Part shown: positions 12,020 to 22,043 of the stretch, piece after piece
How the letters are laid out: each line of letters starts with the position of its first letter
How positions within the stretch are numbered: position 1 is the first letter of the stretch
From: Capillidium heterosporum
Taxonomy: Eukaryota > Entomophthoromycota > Entomophthoromycetes > Entomophthorales > Capillidiaceae
Direction of reading: 5' to 3'
DNA: 64,000 nt
NCBI GenBank assembly: GCA_016630905.1
Contig: WBMQ01000015.1
Location: forward strand, 1-64,000
Notes under the pieces: model-generated
Seen by the model: only the letters and a program-made list of their open reading frames with translations
Databases searched by the model: none
What the model was told of the DNA's origin: nothing
Made by a program: the position numbers and the translations under genes

Positions 12020-13790
12020 CTTGTCAAATTGAGCAGGAGGTACGTCGACTTTTTAGTGACCAGTTGGTTGGAAGGATGACAGTGAACTTTTCCTTTGCGA
12101 ATGGAGGGGCATAGTTTCGAAGAGGAAATAGGTTATACGAGGGGTTGGAACCGTCAACAAATCGATACGATGGATCTAACGCCTTGCGAATATAAGTTTG
12201 TGTAGATTTTTTGGTTGAATAGCTACAGAGCATAAAAATTAATTGTACCGACTTTTGATTGAATTGATTTCATGAAAAGGTTACATTTCTATCAATAAAC
12301 TTATATTTGAAAACTAGTGGTACTTTGTTATAAATATATCTTTGCCAGTCTATTCAAAAGACATCGTATTACTAAGAAACAAACTTTCGAGTTGATTCTC
12401 TTGATAAAAATGTAGCTAGCTTATTGCTGTTCTCATTTCGAAATTTGATTCGGTACCGGTCAAGACATGCTAGCTTGGCTCTACCCCAATAACCTATTGG
12501 AAACTCATCATCTATTTCAATTAAAGAGTTGTTATACAACTTCAATGACCTTGAGCTCTATATTCAATCGAGTTTTTGTTGTTTTCAATCATCGTTCCAT
12601 ATTCACGATTTCGAATGCTTTGCCATCGGCCTAGATCTTTACCATTTTCTATTTCAACTTTGTATCAATTGAAAAAACCTAGCTTTCATTTCAAGGAACA
12701 AAGAAATAGCTAAACGGTCTCCTCTGATTGGACAAATCTTTTTAATTTGATCAAACTTGATGGCACAATTTATAAAAATAAAGCTAACTAAATTTAAAGT
12801 TATAAGGGTTAGTTATACAGTTTAGTATAAATTAAGTTAAACATTAAGCATTCGTAATTGTAAAAAGTTGACAAATCAGAAGTTCATCCTATGAGTTCAC
12901 TATAATGTAGTTAGTCTCTCATAGAAGTTTATATTGAACTTTTTAAATAATATATTCTCCTGTCCCGATATAAAGCTTACTATATTGAATTTTAAATTTG
13001 AAAAAGCTGAACGATGTAAAATTATCCAGATTTGGTCGCCAAAATCCCATACTAATAGCAATTAGTAAATTTGTTAATGCGAAAATTATCAATTGGTAAA
13101 TGAGTACAGTGCTTTAATTTGCATTTATATAGTGTTGAACAGATATTCTTCTAGGATAACCTTCCGTAGATATATCAACTTGTAGCCCATCCCAACCTTG
13201 TTGAATTCACATTTCAAATTGAAAGCACCGTCACATATTTACATATTTAGTTGGTGTTGTCGATTTGGAATTTAGGAGTCTCCAGGGCCGGAAACCCTTA
13301 TACCTTATAAGCCAGAAGCTTCTATTAGTTATTGGTCACAATGGCAGATGTCAGGTAATGAGAAAAACGGTACGTGACCACTCAGTTTATACTTCTCAAT
13401 CATGTGCTTAGTTATACTGATCATATATTTATATCAGCAAACTTCCACTCATTCTATTTAGATATTTATTAGTCTAGGTAATGAGGTGGGCAACTGACCA
13501 AGGTATCTCATTTCAACTTTTTTAAAATATCCAAATGATACTAGCAGGTAAGCTCAAAAAATTAAAGGCTATATCAATGGAAGGATATTCAAAGCTCACC
13601 TAACCTTTGACAAAAATAAACTAGATAAACTGATGGACCATCTCCTTCAAGTCTATGTTGAGTTTTCTACAAATATAGAGCACATAAATTCATTACTTTA
13701 TATTCCAAGCATTTAATTGAAATTAATTTATGTTGACAGTATATTTCATATAAATAGATAGTTGAAAGACCGTCTTGAAGGTACACTAAA
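12020..13790. other. intergenic, no gene seen
   Basis: 1.8 kb of AT-rich DNA between the Bni4-like gene and the decayed subtilisin. Short minus-strand frames just after 12019 are chance. An ATAAAT element at about 13754 may be the old promoter of the relic that starts at 13791. Confidence 0.5.
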
Positions 13791-15201
13791 ATGGTTTTTA
13801 ACATTCAAATCCTCTCCATTCTACTAGGTAGCTCATTACTAAATGTCGTCATTAATGTAAACCCAAAGGTCAAGACCTTAGCTCCAACTCTGAGGATCTA
13901 GCCGTCAGTCTATTGACCGACGGGTTTAAGTGTCATACTAACTTCAATCAATCCAACTTACTCGAGGTGATCAAGCAGCTCAGTAACAGTGATAAAGTTA
14001 CCTACTATAAATATTGGTATGTCTCCAACATGATTGCAGTAGCCGGTACCAATAAAGCTTTGGACAAGATCAAGTCCTTGGATGAAGATATAGTTAGAAT
14101 ATTCTCCAATATTCCCTCCAGAGTAAAACCAGAATCCAAAATCGGAGGCAATTCTAGAGCTAGCTTAGGCTAGGGCAGTAGTCAACTCCATTGAAATCTA
14201 CCCTTCATAAATGCGAGCAAAACACACAACCAAAGCTCTGAAAATGCAAAGTGCCTCCCATTTGCCAATGCCAACAATGATGTGAACTTCAGCCCATCGC
14301 CATAAATTCAAACTGTGCTGGAAACTTGGGTAATGGTAAGCACAATCATAACTTCAACTGGTGAGCTGCCAATAAAGTACCTCTACTTAGGTTGCCCGAC
14401 TGACAGTGTGATATAAACTCTCAAATCCTGTACAACAGCACCAGCCACGAAACTCATATCATTTCAGCTATAGTAAGTGATATAAACTTAGAAGTTTCAC
14501 CTACGTTGAAGTAGATTGTCTGTAAGAGCATGGGCCAGAGTTTTGGAGCATTTGAAGCTTGCCTAAATTGTTTCTAGTTTACATTAACGCCCGCCAATAT
14601 CAACAAAAAATGCGAATTCATCGAAGCATATTCGTATAGTCGGTAAATTCTACGATTATCCATCCGAAAAAAGCTACTCTAGAGCTACTTTCAACAATGA
14701 TTTGGTATTATTGAAGGTGGTCGATATTTTCATATATGTAGGCTCCGGCAACAACAGTCCAAGCTGCTCTACGATTACAATCCCATCCTCCTTAGACATT
14801 AATTCCTTCATAGTCGCTGCATCCGATTATCAGACTTTTAACAAGGGAGGTTGCTTCTCGATTGAACCAGTACCTGAATGCTTCAACAATATAATCGATG
14901 CTACAGTCCCTGGATCCAACATAATGGGCAGTTTATTAAATGATGAGTATGGTGAAAATAGTGGTACTTTCATGGCTTTACCTCATATATCTGGGGCTGC
15001 TTTACTGATTATGGTTGGATATACTCACTTGAAACACAATGTCGAGGCTGTAGCTCAAATTTTATGAGATATAACCATTAGAAAGATTTCAGCTAAAAAG
15101 TATAATAAGGTGATAGTACTTCTATCCATAACAGTAAATATGGATATGGTAGTGTTAATATTGGTAAAGTCTTGGAGTACTATGGGGCTTTTAAACCTTA
15201 A
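13791..15201 (+). pseudogene. decayed subtilisin-like protease
   Basis: This region aligns from start to stop with the two intact subtilisins nearby. It has an ATG and signal peptide (FNIQILSILLG), then propeptide pieces (13913-14173: SNLLEVIKQL, KYWYVSNMIAVAG, NKALDKIKS), then a catalytic-domain piece at 14702-15067. It ends at 15199-15201 with a tail like that of the intact copies (FKP). It is broken by many stops and frameshifts. The catalytic His region is degraded, and the Ser motif reads SGTFMALPH where the intact copies have SGTSMAAPH, so the nucleophile Ser is replaced by Phe. It lies in the same orientation as the copy at 18901 and is much more diverged than the intact pair are from each other, so it is an old duplicate. 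Confidence 0.9.
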
Positions 15202-15582
15202 ATTGAGCTTAAACTATTTGCATACTTGTGATTTCACATAACAAATATGCGTATATTTATATACATTCATAAAGCCTGTTGAAAAAAGCAAAGGTAGTTG
15301 TTGCATTATATGGTTGGGCAAGTACCTAGTTCTAAATAGCAATAATAGCTTTACCTAAATATTAAAAAATTCGCCTTACAATTTGTATCATATAGGTTCA
15401 AAGCTATCATAAGTTGCAATAGTTATATTGATATAGTATTAATATATAATATTGGATAGTTAAATTATATCTACAAAAGTCTATAAAATAATCTTTTATA
15501 AAGAAATATTATACTAATTCAAAGTATGAAATAATGGTATTGTGTAAAAGGTATGTTTATTAGCAGTCTCGAAAATTAACCC
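15202..15582. other. 3' intergenic between subtilisin copies
   Basis: AT-rich spacer between the 3' ends of the decayed and the minus-strand subtilisin. Nothing else seen. Confidence 0.5.
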
Positions 15583-17076
15583 TCAATTTTTAAAAGTCTT
15601 GCAGTAATTCAGTGCCTTAGCTACGTTGATGATACCGTAACCATACTCGTTGTTGGGGATGGAGGTGGTAGTATCTTTACCACATCTCTTGGTTGAAGTC
15701 TTTTTAGTGGCAGTATCTCTTAAAACTTGAGCTACAGCTTCGACGTTGCGTTCCAAGTGGGGGCATCCAGCCATAATCAATAAAGCAGCCCCAGCGACGT
15801 GGGGTGCAGCCATAGAAGTTCCACTCTTTTCGCCGTATCCGTTACCAGGGAGTGCACCCATGACGTTGGAACCGGGAGCTGTAACATCGATTGCATTATT
15901 GGGACGCTCGGGTACAGGTCCAACCGAAGAATAGCTTGCTCTAGTCATAGTTTGGTATCCAGAAGCGGCGACCGTGAAGGAATTGATATCTAGGGCGGGT
16001 GGGGCTGTAATTGTAGAGCAGCTTGGACCGTCATTACCAGCACTTACTGACATGAAAATACCGGCTGCTTTCAAGGATATCAAGGCGTTGTTGAAAGTAG
16101 TTCTGGAACAGCCTTCGGAGGTAGGACAGCCGTAAGAGTTACCAACTACGTGAGGACGTCTACTAGGGTCTGCATTCTCTCCATTGAGGTCGGTGGGGGC
16201 TAGAATGAATTGAAGGCAGCCAAGGTAAGTTTCAGGGGAACCTAGACCCTGGTCCATATTTTTACAGGCAATCCATTTGGAAGTTGGAGAGACACCTAGA
16301 TTTACGCCACCTACTGCCGTCGACGTAGTATGACTACCATGACTTCGATCATCGCATGGAACCTGGGAGTTTACGCCACATACGGTGTTTGGACTACCGG
16401 GACGAGCTACCTTATTAGCATCCCACCAGTGGAAGTTATGATTGTACTGACCATTGCCTAGGTTTCCAGCGTAGTTGGAGTTTAGGGCGACGTGATTAAA
16501 ATCTACACCGGTATCAGCACTTGCGAATAGAAGTTTCCTGGCATTTTCACTGACTTGCTTGGGGAGGTTGGTGGCGTTAATAAAAGGTAGACTCCAGTGA
16601 GGTTTGCTTCCATCCCAAGCTAAGATAGCACGACTGGTAACCTCAACCTCGGGTTCTGGTTTCGCTTTGAAGGGGATGTTGGAGGAGATTTCAAGAACTT
16701 CCTTATCGAAGGACTTGATCTTGTCCAAAGCTTTCTTGGTGCCAGTTACAGCGATGGTGTTGGAGATGTAGTAGGACTGGTAGTAGGTTACATCTCCGCT
16801 GGCTTTAAGTTGCTTAATCACTTCCAACAAGCTGGTCTGAGTGGATTTTGCGTGCTGCTTGAGTTCGTCGGTCATTACGTTGATACGCAGATCACCAGCC
16901 CTGGAATTGAGATCATTGGAAGGGATCGTGGTAAACTTTGGAGTACTCAGCTGGACTAGGAAGGGAGTCAGCTTGTTGGACTTGAAGTTTTGCTCAACCT
17001 TGGGATGTACTGTAACGGTGGCATCCACCAAGGCTACACCTAGTAAGATGGAGAGGATTTGGGTGTTGAAGATCAT
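15583..17076 (-). CDS. secreted subtilisin-like serine protease (S8), copy A
   Basis: 497 residues, intronless. A signal peptide covers 1-19 (ILSILLGVALVDA). An I9-type inhibitor propeptide runs to about 135 (FLVQLS, KQLKASGDVTYYQSYYISNT). The S8 catalytic domain follows, with Asp188 in ASADTGVDF, His246 in DDRSHGSHT, oxyanion Asn348 in SAGNDG and Ser421 in SGTSMAAPHVAG. The layout is closest to bacillopeptidase F-like S8 enzymes. Many paired Cys suggest disulphides. It should be secreted and cleave protein substrates outside the cell, as in nutrient or host degradation. A TATA box lies about 42 nt upstream. The gene is divergent from a near-twin at 18901, with identical DNA over the 5' 562 nt and clear divergence after residue 179. 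Codons are C-ending, typical of high expression here. Confidence 0.95.
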   Translation of the reverse strand: MIFNTQILSILLGVALVDATVTVHPKVEQNFKSNKLTPFLVQLSTPKFTTIPSNDLNSRAGDLRINVMTDELKQHAKSTQTSLLEVIKQLKASGDVTYYQSYYISNTIAVTGTKKALDKIKSFDKEVLEISSNIPFKAKPEPEVEVTSRAILAWDGSKPHWSLPFINATNLPKQVSENARKLLFASADTGVDFNHVALNSNYAGNLGNGQYNHNFHWWDANKVARPGSPNTVCGVNSQVPCDDRSHGSHTTSTAVGGVNLGVSPTSKWIACKNMDQGLGSPETYLGCLQFILAPTDLNGENADPSRRPHVVGNSYGCPTSEGCSRTTFNNALISLKAAGIFMSVSAGNDGPSCSTITAPPALDINSFTVAASGYQTMTRASYSSVGPVPERPNNAIDVTAPGSNVMGALPGNGYGEKSGTSMAAPHVAGAALLIMAGCPHLERNVEAVAQVLRDTATKKTSTKRCGKDTTTSIPNNEYGYGIINVAKALNYCKTFKN

Positions 17077-17100
17077 ATTTTTCGATTAGTAAAGTTTCAA
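16539..17100 (-). repeat. identical tract shared with copy B
   Basis: From seven nt upstream of the conserved 5'UTR to codon 179, this stretch appears identical in inverse orientation to 18877-19438. The first mismatch is the G/A that makes Arg180 here and Lys180 in copy B. Beyond that point synonymous differences appear in most codon neighbourhoods, so the boundary is sharp. Confidence 0.85.
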
Positions 17101-17117
17101 CCGTGTGTCGCAATCCA

Positions 17118-17126
17118 CTTTATATA
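17118..17126 (-). promoter_or_regulatory. TATA box of subtilisin copy A
   Basis: TATATAAAG on the minus strand, about 42 nt upstream of the ATG at 17076. The 24-nt leader after it (ending CTAATCGAAAAAT) is shared with copy B, but the TATA region itself is not. Confidence 0.6.
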
Positions 17127-17645
17127 CGATGCATGTTACAAGATATGCCTGCATTTTAATCATGTGAATAGGATATAAGCAAATGACCCGTAACATGATA
17201 TTTCTGTAAAATCATTAGTATGTTCTTCAGCTCTTTCGGTATCTAATTTTGGATAGCTGATATTGTAGTTTCCAATATATTTCAAAGTTTCGAATACTAA
17301 CTTTGTTTCAGTATAATTAAACTAAAGTTAAGCACCATTTATTCTGATTTGACAATTAATATCCAATCAGTAACACTTTTATTGGCTATAGTTCTTTATT
17401 ATCACTCACAAAGCTAATTAAATTAATAGCTGGCTACTCCATTTACTACCCTGGTTGGAAACAAGTATTGCAAATCAAATAACATTTTGTTCAGTTAAAT
17501 TATAGCTTATTTCACAATTTATTAGGTAAAAATTTATCCAATTTATACGAACAGTTTAACTTTAAACCTGCACCACTTATTTTTGACCAGTAGGGTTAGC
17601 AAATCAAATGTCGATTTGGCTGCAAAAATTAACGAATAGACGTTC
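17127..17645. other. upstream region of subtilisin copy A
   Basis: AT-rich promoter-side DNA between copy A and the LINE insertion. No gene. It lacks the TGATCAC triplet found upstream of copy B. Confidence 0.5.
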
Positions 17646-17662
17646 AATTTTCAACTCAGTTT
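17646..17662 (+). repeat. target-site duplication, LINE 3' side
   Basis: 17-bp sequence AATTTTCAACTCAGTTT, repeated exactly at 18383-18399. It flanks the poly(A) end of the inserted LINE. Confidence 0.85.
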
Positions 17663-18382
17663 TTTTTTTTTTTTAAAGCCAAGATGTTTATTTAGAATAA
17701 ATCATAAGGTGAGGAATAAATATGTTCTAGATGCTTCTTAAAGCGCCTAGAGGTTGAAATGAGAAGGTGGGGGACAGGTCTTCCCAAATAATACTTTCGT
17801 TCCCAGGGAACAAGAAAAGGCTACCAGGTAACAACGGATCAAGGTCTGGCCAGGATGCGATTTCTTCTGCAAGTCTACCCTTCGTATATTGGGTACTAAC
17901 GTCTCTCAAGTGATTTGAAAGAGACAAAGAATATTGGAAGCGGTCCCAGCTGAAAGAAGCAGCAGAGTCATTCCGAAGCTTATTACAAAGATTCAAAATC
18001 CACAGTTTGTGGATAGACATAAGTGTGCCTGTAAAAATGGCCGCATTGAGAGATTTTGGTACCCAAGGCGTCCACGATATCTCATTAAAGAACCATGAAA
18101 AGTTAGCACAGCCAGTGATTTGGGACTGTGTCGAGAGGAGGATTGCCCACCCCCATAGCTTGTTGGGAACTGTACATTCAAAGTATCTGTGAATTAGTGA
18201 GTCTATTGGGGCTGAGCACCAAATACACTTTTTGAACTTGCTTTCTGGATCGGTGATGCGGTCTCCTGACCAAAATGCTCCCTGAAGTAGTTTCCAGAGT
18301 AGGACTTTGCAGGCTGGTGACCACAATTTATGATCGACCATCTTCCATACACTAGTAGTTATTGCCGGGCTGATGTCGATCG
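17663..18382 (-). mobile_element. 5'-truncated LINE (non-LTR retrotransposon)
   Basis: A 720-bp insertion on the minus strand bounded by an exact 17-bp target-site duplication. On the plus strand it begins with 12 T (17663-17674), the reverse complement of a 3' poly(A) tail. Only the end of the second ORF remains, so it is strongly 5'-truncated, as usual for target-primed reverse transcription. Exact duplications, an intact tail and an unbroken frame all indicate recent insertion. It lies between the divergent promoters of two subtilisin genes, about 0.6 kb from copy A and 0.5 kb from copy B. Confidence 0.92.
17727..18382 (-). CDS. LINE ORF2 C-terminal fragment (zf-RVT domain)
   Basis: The frame is open from the truncated 5' junction at 18382 to the stop at 17727. 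The first ATG in it is at 18341 (204 residues). It carries the zinc-binding domain found after reverse transcriptase and RNase H in LINE proteins: VLLWKLLQGAFWSGDRI, then a CIWC pair, HRYFEC and the nearby Trp (NKLWGW), i.e. a CxxC...H...C arrangement. No reverse transcriptase or endonuclease domain is present, so the product cannot mobilise itself. It is a remnant of an element whose full copies should exist elsewhere in this genome. Confidence 0.8.
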
Positions 18383-18399
18383 AATTTTCAACTCAGTTT
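18383..18399 (+). repeat. target-site duplication, LINE 5' side
   Basis: Second exact copy of AATTTTCAACTCAGTTT, at the truncated 5' end of the LINE. Confidence 0.85.
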
Positions 18400-18624
18400 A
18401 CTTGAGCTCAAACATCATAAGTTCTTTGTCTGGTATAGAATAAATCAATTGGCGTCATTACACCTATGATCAAAACAAGAGACGTTGAGCGTGACCATAA
18501 ACTTTATACCTTTATACCATCTGGTCCAGGTATATCGATCATTTATTTATCTCGATAAAAGAAGCCTGTCAGTTTATACAGGTTTTCATTAGTCTAGCAC
18601 ACTAATGTAACAACTGACTGGAAA

Positions 18625-18695
18625 TGATCACTTTTTATTGGTTCAAATCCAAACAGATGATCACGATAAAAAGTTAAGGTAGGAATTGTGATCAC
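18625..18695 (+). promoter_or_regulatory. three TGATCAC boxes upstream of subtilisin copy B
   Basis: TGATCAC occurs at 18625-18631, 18658-18664 and 18689-18695, spaced 33 and 31 bp, roughly three helical turns. The palindromic TGATCA core and the regular spacing suggest a transcription-factor array about 200-280 bp upstream of the ATG at 18901. The equivalent region of copy A does not show it. The binding protein is unknown. Confidence 0.4.
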
Positions 18696-18850
18696 GTTAA
18701 TGGCAGGTCCAGAAAAGTTCAGGTGGCTTTTAATGAAAAGCAAACTGAAGAAATTTTGTGGTTTACATGTACAAAAATGTCACACTGTATGCCACTTGCC
18801 TGTCACCTCATTCATTTGATCAGAGTTGGTATATCCTGTAATATATATTG

Positions 18851-18859
18851 TATAAATAG
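18851..18859 (+). promoter_or_regulatory. TATA box of subtilisin copy B
   Basis: TATAAATAG about 42 nt before the ATG at 18901, followed by the leader shared with copy A. Confidence 0.6.
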
Positions 18860-18876
18860 TGGATCGCTTCACAGCT

Positions 18877-19438
18877 TTGAAACTTTACTAATCGAAAAAT
18901 ATGATCTTCAACACCCAAATCCTCTCCATCTTACTAGGTGTAGCCTTGGTGGATGCCACCGTTACAGTACATCCCAAGGTTGAGCAAAACTTCAAGTCCA
19001 ACAAGCTGACTCCCTTCCTAGTCCAGCTGAGTACTCCAAAGTTTACCACGATCCCTTCCAATGATCTCAATTCCAGGGCTGGTGATCTGCGTATCAACGT
19101 AATGACCGACGAACTCAAGCAGCACGCAAAATCCACTCAGACCAGCTTGTTGGAAGTGATTAAGCAACTTAAAGCCAGCGGAGATGTAACCTACTACCAG
19201 TCCTACTACATCTCCAACACCATCGCTGTAACTGGCACCAAGAAAGCTTTGGACAAGATCAAGTCCTTCGATAAGGAAGTTCTTGAAATCTCCTCCAACA
19301 TCCCCTTCAAAGCGAAACCAGAACCCGAGGTTGAGGTTACCAGTCGTGCTATCTTAGCTTGGGATGGAAGCAAACCTCACTGGAGTCTACCTTTTATTAA
19401 CGCCACCAACCTCCCCAAGCAAGTCAGTGAAAATGCCA
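18877..19438 (+). repeat. identical tract shared with copy A
   Basis: 562 nt apparently identical, in inverse orientation, to 16539-17100. It covers the end of the 5'UTR, the signal peptide, the propeptide and codons up to 179. The identity ends abruptly, as expected for a gene-conversion tract. Confidence 0.85.
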
Positions 19439-20394
19439 AGAAACTGTTATTTGCTAACGCCGATACCGGTGTAGATTTCAAGCACGTAGCTCTGAACGCT
19501 AACTACGCTGGCAACCTAGGTAATGGTCAGTACAACCATAATTTCAACTGGTGGGATGCCAACAAAGTAGCCCGTCCCGGTAGTCCAAACGTCAAATGTG
19601 GTGTCAACTCCCAGATCCCATGTGACGATAACAGCCATGGATCCCATACCACTTCTACTGCTGTAGGTGGCGTTAACTTAGGTGTCTCTCCAACTACCAA
19701 GTGGATTGCCTGCAAGAATATGGATCAAGATCTCGGTAGCCCTGAAACTTACTTGGGTTGCTTGCAATTCATGTTAGCCCCTACCGATCTCAAAGGTCAG
19801 AACGCCGATCCATCAAGACGTCCCCACGTTGTAGGTAACTCTTACGGTTGCCCTACCTCGGAGGGTTGTTCCCGCACCACCTTTAACAACGCTTTGATAT
19901 CTTTGAAAGCAGCCGGTATCTTCATGTCAGTGAGTGCTGGTAACGATGGACCTGGATGCTCTTCCATTTTATCACCACCCGCTTTGGATATTAACTCCTT
20001 CACTGTCGCTGCCTCCGGGTACCAAACTACGACTAGAGCAAGTTACTCGTCAGTTGGACCTGTACCAGAACGCCCCAACTTTGCCATCGATGTCACTGCT
20101 CCCGGCTCTAATGTTATGGGTGCCCTACCAGGTGGTGGTTATGGTGAGAAGAGCGGTACTTCCATGGCTTCCCCTCACGTCGCTGGAGCTGCCCTGCTAA
20201 TTATGGCTGGATGTCCCCACTTAGAACGTAATGTCAATGCTGTAGCCCAGGTTTTGAGAGATACCGCTACTAGAAAAACTTCGACTAAGCGATGTGGTAA
20301 GGATACCACCACTTCCATTCCCAACAATGAGTACGGTTACGGTATCATTAATGTTGGTAAAGCTTTGGAATACTGCAAGACTTTCAAGCCTTGA
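18901..20394 (+). CDS. secreted subtilisin-like serine protease (S8), copy B
   Basis: 497 residues, intronless, with the same architecture as copy A: signal peptide 1-19, I9 propeptide to about 135, S8 domain to the end. The catalytic residues are Asp188 (NADTGVDF), His246 (DDNSHGSHT), Asn348 and Ser421 (SGTSMASPHVAG). The first 179 residues match copy A exactly. The rest differs at scattered positions (for example N/S186, K/N194, N/R244) with many silent changes, so the mature enzymes may differ in substrate preference. The stop is TGA, which also shows that TGA is a normal stop in this genome. Its upstream region has its own TGATCAC array, so regulation may differ from copy A although the coding start has been homogenised. 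Confidence 0.95.
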   Translation: MIFNTQILSILLGVALVDATVTVHPKVEQNFKSNKLTPFLVQLSTPKFTTIPSNDLNSRAGDLRINVMTDELKQHAKSTQTSLLEVIKQLKASGDVTYYQSYYISNTIAVTGTKKALDKIKSFDKEVLEISSNIPFKAKPEPEVEVTSRAILAWDGSKPHWSLPFINATNLPKQVSENAKKLLFANADTGVDFKHVALNANYAGNLGNGQYNHNFNWWDANKVARPGSPNVKCGVNSQIPCDDNSHGSHTTSTAVGGVNLGVSPTTKWIACKNMDQDLGSPETYLGCLQFMLAPTDLKGQNADPSRRPHVVGNSYGCPTSEGCSRTTFNNALISLKAAGIFMSVSAGNDGPGCSSILSPPALDINSFTVAASGYQTTTRASYSSVGPVPERPNFAIDVTAPGSNVMGALPGGGYGEKSGTSMASPHVAGAALLIMAGCPHLERNVNAVAQVLRDTATRKTSTKRCGKDTTTSIPNNEYGYGIINVGKALEYCKTFKP

Positions 20395-20562
20395 GGGTTG
20401 AGTTTTTAGGAGTTTTGTTAATAAATTTAATTTAATGTATATTTGTCCAATTTAAAGCTTTGCTTTGATAAATATGGATCTGATAGATATCCATCCCATT
20501 TTAAATCTGAGTTTGGTTGATGGATTTAAAATGATTTAATTTATTAGAAAACAAAAACTGAT
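20395..20562. other. 3' flank of subtilisin copy B
   Basis: Contains an AATAAA-like signal at about 20420 and a short inverted repeat (CATTTTAAATC... at 20497 with GATTTAAAATG at 20523-20533) that could act in 3'-end formation. Confidence 0.4.
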
Positions 20563-20835
20563 TTATTTTTGACAAGATCTATTCCTTAAACCCACAACCT
20601 TAACATAGACTAAAAGACAATTGGCAAACAAACAGGGCCTCGCTTTGGAAGCACTATCAATGAAGTAAGTCTTATCATCCTTCACTCTGAAAAAAGGGCC
20701 TCTATCATTACTAGTACAGAGGTTCTTACTACCAACACTACCTGTACATAGCTGTAGATTCCTGTTAAGCTTTTGACTGGAAGGTAATAGTAAGTTATCT
20801 TCACAGACACTATTAACTATAATGGATTGTTTGAC
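20563..20835 (-). other. possible terminal exon of a Cys-rich secreted protein
   Basis: A 91-codon open frame on the minus strand ends at a TAA (20563-20565) and begins right after a splice-acceptor-like TATGCTAG. The peptide is Ser/Asn-rich with spaced cysteines (CEDNLLLPSS, LQLCTGSVGSKNLCTSN, ARPCLFANC, NRSCQK), a pattern typical of small secreted proteins and unlike the surrounding AT-rich noise. No signal-peptide exon could be placed confidently upstream, so this may be a relic. It is close to other secreted-protein genes. Confidence 0.35.
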
Positions 20836-22043
20836 CTAGCATAAAACTTTGAAAATAAGGCTACTAGTAATGATACCTTAATTGTAAGGTCCAGGGAGGC
20901 TCCGTTGGATCCAACTAATGATGGTGTCATAATGGGGGCATATAACAAGATATGTCGGAACAGTAGAACCAATGTCAACCACAGCATTGGTAATATAAAT
21001 CGCCCAAAGGAGGTAAATCTGAAAGAAAACAAAGAAAATCAGAAAATAGTGGATGAGAGGGCAAAGAATTTGAACCATATAGTCGCGGTATCTAATAACT
21101 AAAAGACTTACTAGGAACAAAATTTTATTCGTAGGCTAAGAAACAGAATCAGGCTGTCGCAACAGCTATGGCTAAGGGTTGGGATCAAGAGGTGAGTAAC
21201 AGCTACGAATAGCGAGATGGAACTTTGTCAAGATCCTGGCTTTAGGTGGCAACTGAAGAGTTCAAGTACCTTTTTGGTCTCGTGGCAATAGTTATATCGG
21301 ATGGAGTAGATTTCTATCCTCAATTAACTACTCTATCGACTAAGTTTTTGCCAAATTTAGCCATAAAGACAACTAATATAAGTAAATTAAGAGTGTGCAA
21401 AAAGTAATTATTGCTCAAAATACACGTGGAATAGTTACTGATATTAGAGCACCAGATCCGTAAAAGATATTCTCTTTAAAGAAAATATTGAAAGCGAAGC
21501 ATTTGTAAGCCAACCAATAAATTTACAACATGAGATCGTCATCCAAGTTCACTAGCTCAAAAAAGCTACAAAAGATTTGATCCATCCATATTATAGCTAC
21601 TTTTCACCAAAGCTATCTCTACTTCGTCAAAAGTGACAGCTGTATTTAAAAGTTTAAAGCATATATATTTCATCAGTATCTACCTTGATTTGGTTGTCAG
21701 ATCAAAAAAGACAGATGGTTTGCAAATTGACAAAAAGGATTTATTTACTCAGTGTAATTCATATTTTGAAAGAAGCTACAGTTCTATGTACCTGATCCTA
21801 TATGATTTTTTAAAAATTATCAGTCAAATAAATTGCAACACAATACAACAGTATATAGATTATTTTCCATCATACAGTACAACAAAACTGTCTAAATTGG
21901 ACTTGTAAATTGGATGTGAAATGGGTATCACCAACCTAGATTTGCAGAGCTGACAGAAACTGAAATATTTTAAAAGTGATGTTTCGAATATATAAAGCAG
22001 CTCATAAACAAGTGAAGTAAGTAGCAAGAAATTAAACAGCACT
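20836..22043. other. intergenic with weak coding relics
   Basis: A plus-strand open stretch at about 20890-21105 (including GVIMGAYNKI) and two pieces near 21150-21190 and 21246-21400, separated by a GTGAGT...TAG interval that looks like an intron, could be remnants of one spliced gene. The family is not identifiable. The remainder is AT-rich without features. Confidence 0.3.

Noticed and set aside
18636-18648. tRNA B-box-like GGTTCAAATCC
   Set aside because: No A-box, acceptor stem or cloverleaf can be drawn around it; it lies among the TGATCAC promoter motifs.
20890-21105. Possible GH3 beta-glucosidase fragment (GVIMGAYNKI)
   Set aside because: Only about ten residues resemble the family, and the continuation fits no GH3 motif. 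Kept as an unidentified relic.
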